From contig QNQO01010706.1 of NCBI GenBank assembly GCA_003290165.1, forward strand, positions 143,135 through 207,134: a stretch of DNA of 64,000 nucleotides, given 5' to 3'. This document shows, one piece after another, positions 23,414-33,345 of the stretch. The notes beneath the pieces were generated by a model that was given only the letters and a program-made list of their open reading frames with translations, was not told the DNA's origin and made no database searches. Position numbers and translations under genes: made by a program. The stretch comes from Berberis thunbergii (taxonomy: Eukaryota > Streptophyta > Magnoliopsida > Ranunculales > Berberidaceae). The first letter of the stretch is position 1. Every line of letters starts with the position of its first letter.

Positions 23414-24746
23414 TGGAAAATGACTTTTAGGGCCTACATTTTCACAAAATAGATAATTTAGATACTATAGTTGATGTATTGACTAATTTGTATCTACTTT
23501 TATGACTAACAATGACTATTTAATTAACCCATGTTAACTTATAAAGTTATATGATATATTTATCCTTCCTAAAAAAATAGAGAACATAATTTTATACTTT
23601 TATGACCAACAATGACTCTTTTATAAATGATTTTTTTTTAATCTTTTTAGATACTTTGTGTCAAGTTTTTTTTTCTTCCTTCAATACTTAGGACCATTGA
23701 TGCTAAAAACAAATAAAAAATTAACAGAGAAGTTGTAAGTGTGGCAACGTCAAGGATTGTGATTTCGCGAAATTAAACGAAATTTTTCGTTTATTTTGAA
23801 ATTACAAAAAGAAAAAAAAAACTAAAGAAAAAATTACATTTTTTCAAAAACTTTTGAGACTTTTGAGGTTTTTCATAAATTTCATTTTTTTTTTGTAAAA
23901 GTACAAAAAAATAGTTACTAAAAATTAAAAATTTTTGAGGAATTTTTCATAAATTTCAAAAAAAAATTCTTCTAATTAACCATTATTCTAATTATTTATT
24001 GATTTTTTAAACAAGCTTCTAATTTTCTAGTTAATATTTCTTCTACTTATATATTGATTTTTAAATTAACCCTGATTTTCTAATTATAAGTGTTTTGTTT
24101 TCATTTAATGTGTTTAATACGTTTATTTACTTGCATCTTATTTTTCACATCCTTGAAATTCATTATATATATATATATAGTTCATTTATCCTTGATTTTT
24201 TTTACAAGCCGAAATATTTTTTGAAATATTACTTAAAATCAGGAGATTGAAATTAACTCGAAAAATGAAATCACAATCCATGGCTATAATTCTATTGGAA
24301 TGTAAAAATTTATGACAAGTTAATCAAATTGATTTTATTAATTAATTAAAACCAAATTTCTAATAATCATTAACTACATTATGAAAAGTTTACCAAACCT
24401 TAACATAATAATTTGATTAACTTTCAGTAAATGAAAATTTATAATTTGTTGTTCATAATTACAATAATTAACATTGATACCTACCAGCGGTAAGGTGTGG
24501 AGGGGTCAAAAAAATATAATCATTAATAAAAGAGTCATTGTTGGTCACAAAAGTATAAAATAAAAAAAAAAATTTGTTTAGAAATGGTAAATATGTCATA
24601 TAGCTTTATGAGTCAACCTGAGTTAATAAAATAGTCACTGTCGATCATAAAAATATAAAAATAGGCACAAATTAGTCATTATATCAACTACTACGCTATC
24701 TAAATGATCTATTTTGTGAAGAAGTAGGCCTTAAAAGTCATTTTTA
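23414..24746. mobile_element. Long-TIR MITE / Mutator-like non-autonomous element (1.3 kb)
   Basis: 23414-~23640 and ~24515-24746 are inverted copies (AAAATGACTTTTA, GGCCTAC, TTCACAAAATAGAT, GACCAACAATGACTCTTTT). The direct repeat GTTTAAAAAAA flanks both ends (23403-23413 and from 24747), consistent with a ~9-11-bp TSD. The interior is AT-rich with short AT runs and no transposase. TIRs above 200 bp with a ~9-bp TSD point to Mutator-like elements. Confidence 0.75.
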
Positions 24747-26190
24747 GTTTAAAAAAAAATACCCATAATCTTATTTCATATTTTTAATATGAATAATTCT
24801 AGGGAGCCCGCCTTGATCGCCTGGGAGGCTGTCCGGACAGGCATGTGAACCCAAATCAGTTGTGTTACTTGAATGAAGGAATGAGTATCAAGAGCAACAA
24901 TCTCTACTATCCGCCACCGGACACTGCCACAAGTCCTCCTACTAACAGTAACAACAATAGTGAAGATGTTCTTCTCTTCTCTTCTACTTATGGACCACCA
25001 AATTGGGGTAACAACGGGCAGGGGCAGCATAGAAGAAACATCTCTGTCAACGATATTTGCTTGGGATCTCCTGACCCCTCTTTGGGCTACTAAAAATATA
25101 AAAATAGTTACTGTCGATCATAAAAAATATAAAATAGTCAGGTCGACTATTTGCTTGGGATCTGCTGACCCCCTTTTATGATCGACAGTGACTATTTTAT
25201 TAACTCAGGTTGACTCATAAAATAGTCATTATATCAACTACTACGCTATCTAAATGATCTATTTTGTGAAGAAGTAGGCCTTAAAAGTCATTTTTAGTTT
25301 AAAAAAATACCCATAATCTTATTTCATATTTTTAATATGAATAATTCTAGGGAGCCCGCCTTGATCGCCTGGGAGGCTGTCCGGACAAGCACGTGAACCC
25401 AAATCAGTTGTGTTACTTGAATGAAGGAATGGGTATCAAGAGCAACAATCTCTACTATCCGCCACCGGACACTGCCACAAGTCCTCCTACTAACAGTAAC
25501 AACAATAGTGAAGATGTTCTTCTCTTCTCTTCTACTTATGGACCACCAAATTGGGGTAACAACGGGCAGAGGCAGCATAGAAGAAGCATCTCTGTCAACG
25601 ATATTTGCTTGGGATCTGCTGACCCCTCTTTGGGCTACTAAAAATATAAAATAGTCACTGTCGATCATAAAAAATATAAAATAGTCAGGTTGACTATTTG
25701 CTTGGGATCTGCTGACCCCCCTTTTATGATCGACAGTGACTATTTTATTAACTCAGGTTGACTCATAAAATAGTCATTATATCAACTACTACGCTATCTA
25801 AATGATCTATTTTGTGAAGAAGTAGGCCTTAAAAGTCATTTTTAGTTTAAAAAAATACCCATAATCTTATTTCATATTTTTAATATGAATAATTCTAGGG
25901 AGCCCGCCTTGATCGCCTGGGAGGCTGTCCGGACAGGCACGTGAACCCAAATCAGTTGTGTTACTTGAATGAAGGAATGAGTATCAAGAGCAACAATCTC
26001 TACTATCCGCCACCGGACACTGCCACAAGTCCTCCTACTAACAGTAACAACAATAGTGAAGATGTTCTTCTCTTCTCTTCTACTTATGGACCACCAAATT
26101 GGGGGTAACAACGGGCAGGGGCAGCATAGAAGAAGCATCTCTGTCAACGATATTTGCTTGGGATCTGCTGACCCCTCTTTGGGCTCTGGG
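24672..26190. repeat. 548-bp tandem triplication spanning MITE end and Pack-element start
   Basis: Three near-identical copies with a period of exactly 548 bp; the Pack TIR starts at 24800, 25348 and 25896. Each unit has the right end of the 1.3-kb MITE, ~53 bp of spacer, the left TIR of the Pack element, ~290 bp of CCCH-gene fragment, and a junction (25094-25224 and 25642-25772). The junction contains MITE TIR sequence in direct and then inverted orientation around a duplicated piece, TTGCTTGGGATCTGCTGACC. The third copy continues into the rest of the element. Confidence 0.88.
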
Positions 26191-26752
26191 TTTAGATGGA
26201 AACCTTGCCTTTACTATGCTAGAGGGTACTGCAAGAACGGAACAAGTTGCAGGTTCCTCCATGGCTTCCCTGATTCCGCCAACCCATCATCACCATTTCC
26301 AGTCTCGCTTGTCGGCTCTCCAAAGAGCCTTGATGTTATGGATGACCTTCTCATCAGATCCACGCTTCAGAACTTCAACAACCCTCCTCCCCAACTGCTC
26401 CCTTCCAACTCCTTTACTTGCAAGAGGTATTTCTTCAAACACACTCGGAGCATTTCTTGCATTTTGAGTTTGGAGTGTTGTTTTCGGCAGGGCAACAGGT
26501 GCTGGGTTGATGCTAGGTGGAGATGTCAACCAATTTGGGCTTCCTCGATCTCGAATTGATCGAAATGAGATGGTGAACCCCGGATCTAGGCAGATATATT
26601 TGACCTTTCCAGCTGATATAATGTTAAGTAAAAAAAAAGAAGCAAGAAATAAAGAGAGAGAGCGAAATGAGATATGATGATAGCTTTGAGGGAGTTGTGA
26701 TTTTGGGTTCACGTGCCAGCCACCCTCCCAGACTACCAAGGCGGGCTCCCTA
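24800..26752 (+). mobile_element. Pack-type TIR element carrying a CCCH-RRM gene fragment
   Basis: The left TIR TAGGGAGCCCGCCTTG (repeated at 25348 and 25896) is inverted at 26736-26752 as AAGGCGGGCTCCCTA. The inner TIR continues with GGGAGG and CACGTGAACCC (~46 bp in all). Flanks GAATAATTC and AAATTACTC match at 6 of 9 positions, perhaps a decayed 9-bp TSD as in Mutator-like elements. The cargo is host-gene-derived and no transposase is present. The original insertion probably ran from the third left TIR (25896) to 26752, and the two outer copies arose by duplication. Confidence 0.75.
25935..26625 (+). pseudogene. Captured fragment of a CCCH zinc-finger / RRM RNA-binding protein gene
   Basis: Encodes [39 protein letters not shown], then the CCCH finger [19 protein letters not shown] (C-x7-C-x5-C-x3-H) at 26203-26260, then [14 protein letters not shown] and LDVMDDLL. 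Further on, in another frame, [19 protein letters not shown] and [12 protein letters not shown] match the linker and first RRM strand of plant CCCH-RRM proteins (Arabidopsis C3H22/46/53 type). A frameshift (extra G at ~26100) and loss of most of the RRM make it a gene fragment. The 5' part also lies in the two upstream tandem copies (24839-25093, 25387-25641). Confidence 0.8.
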
Positions 26753-26996
26753 AAATTACTCTTTTAATATTTGACATTTCAAATAAAAATCTCAGAATGA
26801 ACCCTCAACCAATGAGTGGCATAGAATTGGATGAGATAGATCACTTCCCATTTATTTCCCTCCACGAACCCTCCTCTTCCTCCGACAACCAAACACTATC
26901 TCCAAACCTCACACACAGTGAACACAGAGAGAAGGATCGGTCGATTTCGATCGATCGATTGAATCGAAGCAAAGCAAAGAAGAAGAACAAACAGCA
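26753..26996 (+). promoter_or_regulatory. Remaining proximal promoter and 5' UTR of ATPG
   Basis: Only 244 bp separate the Pack element from the ATPG start codon. A CCAAT box lies at 26809-26813, and a C/T-rich tract (CCTCCTCTTCCTCC, ~26870-26882) precedes a purine-rich leader. No clear TATA box is seen, which is common for nuclear photosynthesis genes. Confidence 0.5.
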
Positions 26997-27629
26997 ATGG
27001 CGAGCATGATCATGGCTTCCTCCAAAACCCCAATCACCACGACGACTCCAAAACCCGTCCCCAAGCTTGCCCTCAAAACCCTAACCACCCACCTCAAATT
27101 CCCTACCACCACCATCACAAAACTCTCCATCCAATCCACTGCTGCAGTCGCTGCATCGGTCCTCGCAATGGCACCACCATCAATGGCGGCAGAGATCGAA
27201 AAGGCGGCCTTATTCGACTTCAACCTAACTCTCCCAGCGATAATGGCGGAGTTCTTAATCCTCATGTTCGCTCTGGACAAGATCTACTACACCCCATTGG
27301 GAAAATTCATGGACGAGCGTGATGCTGCGATCAAGGAGAAGCTCAGCAGTGTGAAGGACACCTCCACTGAGGTGAAGCAACTGGAGGACCAAGCTGCAGC
27401 CATCATGAAGGCTGCAAGGGCGGAGATTGCCGCTGCGTTGAACAAGATGAAGAAGGAGACCACTGAGGAAATGGAGGTCAAATTGGCTGAGGGAAGGAAG
27501 AAGGTAGAGGCCGAGCTCGCGGAGGCGTTGGTTGCTTTGGAGACTCAGAAGGAGGAGACTATTAAGGCTCTTGATTCTCAGATTGCTGATCTTAGCGAAG
27601 ATATTGTCAAGAAGGTTCTTCCCATCTAA
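26997..27629 (+). CDS. ATPG: ATP synthase subunit b', chloroplastic
   Basis: An intact 210-aa, intronless ORF. It encodes the nuclear-encoded b' (subunit II) of CFo in the thylakoid ATP synthase, which with subunit b forms the peripheral stalk holding CF1 against the rotor. Residues 1 to ~65 are a Ser/Thr/Pro-rich, acid-poor transit peptide ending in an Ala-rich stretch ([15 protein letters not shown]). Residues ~74-96 ([20 protein letters not shown]) are the single membrane anchor, followed by [20 protein letters not shown], typical of b/b' subunits. The rest is a long charged helix ([20 protein letters not shown]) forming the stalk dimer. Length is close to the ~219 aa of Arabidopsis PDE334. 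AACAGCAATGG is a good plant start context. It is the only intact host CDS in the window. Confidence 0.96.
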   Translation: MASMIMASSKTPITTTTPKPVPKLALKTLTTHLKFPTTTITKLSIQSTAAVAASVLAMAPPSMAAEIEKAALFDFNLTLPAIMAEFLILMFALDKIYYTPLGKFMDERDAAIKEKLSSVKDTSTEVKQLEDQAAAIMKAARAEIAAALNKMKKETTEEMEVKLAEGRKKVEAELAEALVALETQKEETIKALDSQIADLSEDIVKKVLPI

Positions 27630-28117
27630 GTAAACTAAAACTTCTCTCCCTCTCTCTCTCTCACTATCTCCATTTTGTTTCTATCACTCTCTTCTTCTTG
27701 TGTAGATGATTTGTATGAATGAATTACACAATTAGCTTAAACGTTAAGTAATTGCCAATAACTATTGCTTTGTGTGTTTCTTCATATTGGCAAATTGGGT
27801 TTGTGGATGCTTCAAATGTTTTTTGAGTATTATAGATTACATATTTGTATTAGATGACCTTATATTCTTCTACTTTATTTGATTCCACGGTGGTGTTTGG
27901 CGAAAAAAGCTGCAATTGGATTGGATTGGAAGAGTAATAATTGGGAAATGGAAAATACAAAAATTAGTGCCTCACACTTCTCAGGAAAGACCAGTATTAG
28001 TGAGACCCAAACTCGCTACCTCTCTACTCCGCATTGCATTGATGGACAAAGATATGCTTATCTGACCATTACTTAAAATAATATTAGGGGACCTACCAGG
28101 GAAGCTTTTGCAAGTAT
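27630..28117 (+). other. 3' UTR and downstream flank of ATPG
   Basis: A CT microsatellite (~27641-27663) follows the TAA, then AT-rich DNA with AATGAA-like signals near 27715-27725. No other gene is visible. Confidence 0.5.
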
Positions 28118-28126
28118 ATATATCAG

Positions 28127-28324
28127 GAGAGATTCTAAATGTCGAAGGAATGAGCGTGGAAACGAGAGAGGGAAATGAGCTGGCGAGGTGAAAGTCGTTC
28201 ATTTTTTTTGAGATGCGTGTAAAAGTTAACGCATGTATCTCGAGGAAAATGAACGACTTTCACTTCGCCAGCTCATTTCCCTCGTTCGTTTCCTCGCTCA
28301 TTCCCTCGACATTTAGAATTTCTC
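28127..28324. mobile_element. 198-bp fold-back MITE with 9-bp TSD
   Basis: Two ~85-bp arms are nearly perfect inverted copies (GAGATTCTAAATGTCGA ... TCGACATTTAGAATTTCTC) around a short loop (~28214-28236). The TSD ATATATCAG (28118-28126 and 28325-28333) is perfect and 9 bp long, as for Mutator-like elements. Transcription through it would give a long hairpin RNA. Confidence 0.9.
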
Positions 28325-28333
28325 ATATATCAG

Positions 28334-28960
28334 ACGAACAAAAAAAAAAACTAGTGTGGATTACAGATCTTTAGACGAATTACAATGCTCAGCTATTAAA
28401 ATTCTCATCATGCGATGCATATGATCTAATTGTATATTTACATGGGTGAAGATGAAGTTAGAAAAATGAAAACAACTTGGACAATCTCCTTCTACCAGAT
28501 CCTTCACAATCTCTGTCAAAATTCTTCAGTTGTTCCTTCCGTATCCTTTTTCATTATGGTAGTATCAAGACAGGAAATGCTTTTTGAGTTGCCTGTGTAG
28601 CTCTCTCTACCTGCTAATCATTTGAATGTATTGCATCATGAATCATGGGATGGATGAGAGTATTTGGTTTCATAATTTAGCATTACCATATTGAATGATA
28701 ATGATAAAAGTCACATATTATCCAAAAACTTCCGCTTCTAAGATTTAGATTATATAATATTATAAGTTAATACAAATAATAATACATTTAGATCCTCTGG
28801 ATATATATTGTTTTATTTTGAGTATCTACATCCAAATTTGAGTTAAATATATATTCCATGATGATCTTAGCAAGAACGATGCCAAATCAACTAACACTTA
28901 CTGACATAGCTGCAAGGGGTAGTAAACAAAGGCCTAACTCCTGTCGGCTCCACGGTCATG
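28334..28960. other. AT-rich intergenic region downstream of ATPG
   Basis: No recognisable gene or transposon end was seen. Some inverted AT-rich segments are short and not convincing. Confidence 0.4.
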
Positions 28961-29621
28961 CACACCGAAGCAAGGGCATTCATGAACCAAAAATAACCTT
29001 TCATCCTTTCGGGATTGGAGTAAATAGAGTTTGCAGCAACACTGAACCTCTACACCATTGTATACTCACAAATACTATACATAGTGTTTTTTTGCAAAAT
29101 AAACAACAAAGTAAAGACGTAATCATAGACGTTTATAGTGATTATTTGCAAGCTCCCTCCACTCCAAATCATAAAAGAAGAATGTGAGCTCGACTCCTGG
29201 GTCATGCACACCTTTTACTTGCATATATTATCTCTATATAACGCAGGCAAGGGTATTCATGAGCGCTCACGACAAGCCTTCCATCCTTTCATACTCGAGT
29301 GAATAGAGCTTGTTGTAACACCAAACCACTATGAATGAACACCAAAATATGAGACGTATATAGTGATTTTTAGCAAAATAGACAACAAAGTAGTATTCTA
29401 ATAAGAAACGTATAGAGTGATGTTTTGCAAACTCCATTATCTCCAAATCATAAAAGAAGAAGGTGAGCTCGACTCCTGGGTCATGCACACCCAGGGGCGG
29501 ATCTAGGATTGCAGATAAAGGGGGGGCAAAAAAACTATAGATAATTTACTTTCTAAAATAAATAGATAAATATGATTAAAATAGAGTTTTAAAAGTTTAC
29601 AAGATAAATATACATAATGAG

Positions 29622-32041
29622 TCAATGTAGATGCGCTGTAGATTTAGGTAAAAGCTCTCTGCGGGTTTTTATGTTCTGGTAATGCTGCATAATCACCTCA
29701 TCATCGATACCATTAAATATATCTTTCTCAACATATGTAATCAAACTATCTGTCATCCACTGATCACCCATACGATTACGTAATCAATTCTTGACAATCT
29801 TCATAGCAGAAAACGTTCTCTCGACACTGGCAGTTGCAACTGGTAATATCAAGGCTAAAGTAATAAGCCTATAGACCAAAGGATACAATTTTTTTTTTGT
29901 CCTTACCATCTTCTCAGCAAGATTGCTAATTCCTGTCAAATTCAAGAACTCACTATTCGACCTCAAATCAATGATAAATGTCTCCAACTGATTATCAAGA
30001 GCATCAAGTTGTACTTCTGAGAAATCACTTGGATAAAACTGAGCAAAACGAATCAATTTTCCCTTATCAAAATTCGAGAAGGAATCATTTGGACTCAAGC
30101 ATGAAAGACATAAAAGCAATATAGTATTCACTTCATTGAAACAATTGTTGAGTTCTTGAAGTTGCAAATCAATAACAACATTAAATAACTGAACCCGATA
30201 ACGATGCATGTTTGTCACTTTTTCAACATTACGTCGTGACCGTCCCCGAGCAACATAAAATTCATCCAGGTTAGGCATTTCTATAACATGTTTGCTACAA
30301 AACAAGGAAACTTCATCTAGCAAATTATTCCATCCATCATCTCGCATCAACTGTAAGCATTTCTTAGCTACTATGACCAAACTCATGGCATTCACAATAT
30401 CTTGATCATTTCTTTGCAATGGTTGTGACAATTCATTTGTGATTCCTAATGTATTTTTCATCAAATGAAGTCCAAATGCAATATCAAAAGATAGTAGTGA
30501 ATCTAATAAAGTGCATGCTTCAACTCTTTGCTCAGCATATTTTGAGGTCTCCTTAATGCACTCAAGCACATCGATGATAGAATTGAACAACTTAATTAAG
30601 CTTATCAAAGTATTGTAATGTGAGCCCCAACGTGTATCTCCGGCTCTTTTAAGAGTTGATTGTTGATTTTGGCCACTTCCACTTGCAAGTTCACCACTTT
30701 CAAGTGCTTTTAGAGTGTTAATAGATTGTGCTTGTAAAAGAATATCATGACGCTTACATGAGCCACCAACCACATTCACAACACTCGTGATCAAAGAGAA
30801 TAATAAAACAATGAAATCCTCATTCTTTGCAACGGCAATAAGTGCTACTTGAAGTTGATGTGCAAAGCAGTGAATATAAAATGCACTTCCATTCTCTTTT
30901 AAGATTAATGCTTTAAGACCGTTGAACTCACTTTGCATATTGCTTGCCCCATCGTACCCTTGGCCACGTAGTCTTGAAATGCTTAACTTGTGTTTGGAAA
31001 ATAAAGCGTCAATTGATGCCTTTAGGGATATAGCAGAAGTGTCAGAAACGTGTACAATACCTAAAAGTCTTTCAATCACATGCCCGTGTTTGTCCACATA
31101 ACGGATCACGGAAGCCATTTGCTCTTTAATTGATACATCACGAGCTTCATCAACTAATATAGAAAACAAAGAATCTCCAAGGTGTTGAATGATAACATTT
31201 GTTGTTTCGGTTGCACAAGCATTCACAATATCTTTTTGAATTTTCGGTGCTATTAATTTGAGATTCCCAGGACATTTATCCAAAGTTACCCTTTTGATGT
31301 CTTTATTGTGATCACCAAGAAAATGTAACATTTCCAAGAAATTCCCTCAGTTGTTTGAATCACAAGATTCATCATGACCACGGAAAGCTAATCCCTGTCG
31401 GAGTAAAAATCGAATACAAACAACAGAAGCATTTAGACGAACCTTGTAATCATTTCAAGCTTCATTTGTTTGCTTAATCACAACAGTCCGAAGATGTTGT
31501 TGTTGATTCATTAAAGCTTTACAATTACTCCAAGCTTTATTGTGATCACTGTTAGACCCTCCAACATGTGTTTGTAACTTATCCTTTTTCTTCCAATTGG
31601 TAAATCCTTAAACGACAAAGCATCACAAGTACCCACATGCTCTTTACTCTCAGATCTAAAAAGGTAGCAACACAAGCAGTATGCAGCCTCTTTCTCTATG
31701 CTATATTCTAACCATGTAGGAAATTCATCAAACCATGAAGGATTGAAACGCCGTAAGACTTTTCCTTGCAAAGTTTGCTTAAAGTTATGTGTCCGAGGTT
31801 GGCAAGGACCTTTTTGCAAGTATGTTCTTCGAATTTCATCCCTTATGTTGGGATAATACTCCTTGATTGACTTACGTAATCCAGGGTCTGTTGGAAGAGT
31901 TTTTGGATCAAACTTAGTCTCAATACAACTCCTTTTGGAACTAGGAAGCTCATTATCAGACATATCAGTGACAGCCTGAGCAGTAGAACTAGAACTCACA
32001 TCATTTATTCTTTTAAAGTATCTATCCATGACTCGTCGCAC
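29622..32041 (-). pseudogene. hAT transposase with TTF-type zinc finger (broken by one stop and one frameshift)
   Basis: The N-terminal part (32041-31511) starts MRRVMDRYFKR and has the TTF-type zinc-finger region: PTDPGLRKSIKEYYPNIRDE, FPTWLEYSIEKEAAYCLCCY, LFRSESKEHVG. A frameshifted gap (about 31510-31340) leads into a long ORF (31337-29784) with a DUF4371-like region (SILVDEARDVSIKEQMASVI, RGQGYDGASNMQSEFNGLK) and the hAT dimerisation region (LALILPVATASVERTFSAMK). TGA at 29786-29784 follows MKIVKN, where Arg is usual. The same frame then continues LRNRMGDQWMTDSLITYVEK to a stop at 29622. It would cut and paste hAT ends. Catalytic context is largely kept, but two lesions make it inactive. 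Confidence 0.88.
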
Positions 32042-32767
32042 AAGTGCTCAAATATTTAACTACACAAATACAACAACACAATCCCAATATTCATATTAAT
32101 AAATGCTATCCTAGATTATCAAATTTGTAATGTAAATCAATAATTAGTACATGAAAGAGAAGAAACCTTACAAATATTAAGAACTTGAAATAATGGCCTT
32201 TTTAGCAGATGAAATTAAATACTCACTTAAGCTTTAAGGATCAAATACCCACTTTGTCAAAGCCTAAACAAATAAACAAATAAACAAATTAAATTAAATT
32301 AAAAATCAAATATGAAATATTCCTGTATAAAGATAAGATAATAAATTAGATGCTTAAACAAATATGAAATACCTCATTAAAGCTTTAACAAATATGAAAT
32401 AGAAAAAAGGAATTTACCCTTTATTTGATTGATTAAAATAATATTTTGAATAATTTTAAAAATAACCATCCTTTCATAATTTCATTCATCTATATCTCAT
32501 TTCTCTGTTTTATCAAACCCTTTTCATTCATCTAAATCTCATTTATCTGTTTTTATCAAACCCACCTCAAGCCTCATTTCTCTTTTTTATCAAACCAAAC
32601 CCACAGCCACACTCAAGCGGTCAAGCCGCCCTCACTTCACACTTCTTCCTCTCGCTCAAACGCAGTCTTCTTCACCTCACTCAAACAGAAAGCTCAAGCT
32701 TCACTCTTCATCATCTCACTTCACTCGAAAGCTCATGCTGACTGTTCTTCATCTCACTCAAGCTCAC

Positions 32768-33345
32768 TCTTCTTCATCAGAGAGATCAAAAGATCGAGGA
32801 GATCAAGAAATCGGAAGAGTTTGTCTGATGAAGAGCTTTCTTCTTCATCAGACTCAGTGAGATGGAAGTGTTTACTTTCTTCTTCATCAGACTCAGTGAG
32901 ATAGATCAGACTCAGTGAGGGACTCAGTGGGATCGAAGAGGTTGCTTTCTTCTTCATCAGACTCAGAGAGATCAGACTCAGAGTCAGAGAGATCAAGAGA
33001 TCAGACTCGGAGAGATCACGGATTTTGCTTTCTTCTTCATCAGACTCAGTGAGATCCCTCTTTGATCTCTCTGAGATCCCTCTTTGATGTCTCTGAGATC
33101 GATCTCGCTCTGATCTCTCGCTCTGATCTCTCGCTCTGATCTCTCGCTCAGATCCCTCTTTGATGTCTCTGAGATCGATCTCGCTCTGATCTCTCGCTCA
33201 GATCGCTCTGATCTATCGCTCAGATCTCTCTGATCTATCGCTCAGATCTCTATGAACTCGCTCAGATCTCTATGAACTCACTCAGATCTCTCTGATCTGG
33301 CTCACATCTCTCTGAGATCCTGCTATGATCTCTCGGATCTTTCTC
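32768..33345. repeat. Two adjacent simple tandem arrays inside the hAT element
   Basis: 32768-33060: units containing CTTCTTCATCAGACTCAGTG with variable GAGATC spacers. 33060-33345: 12-24-bp units built from GATCTCTCGCTCT, GATCCCTCTTTGATGTCTCT and variants. They give a low-complexity ORF (32754-32996) that is not a real gene. Confidence 0.85.

Noticed and set aside
24845..26559. ORFs 24845-25093, 25393-25641 and 26056-26559 as functional CCCH genes
   Set aside because: They are pieces of one captured exon, repeated in tandem, with no start context, no complete RRM and a frameshift; best treated as cargo of a transposon.
32754..32996. 80-aa Ser/Leu-rich minus-strand ORF
   Set aside because: Generated by the CATCAGACTCAGTG tandem repeat inside the hAT element.
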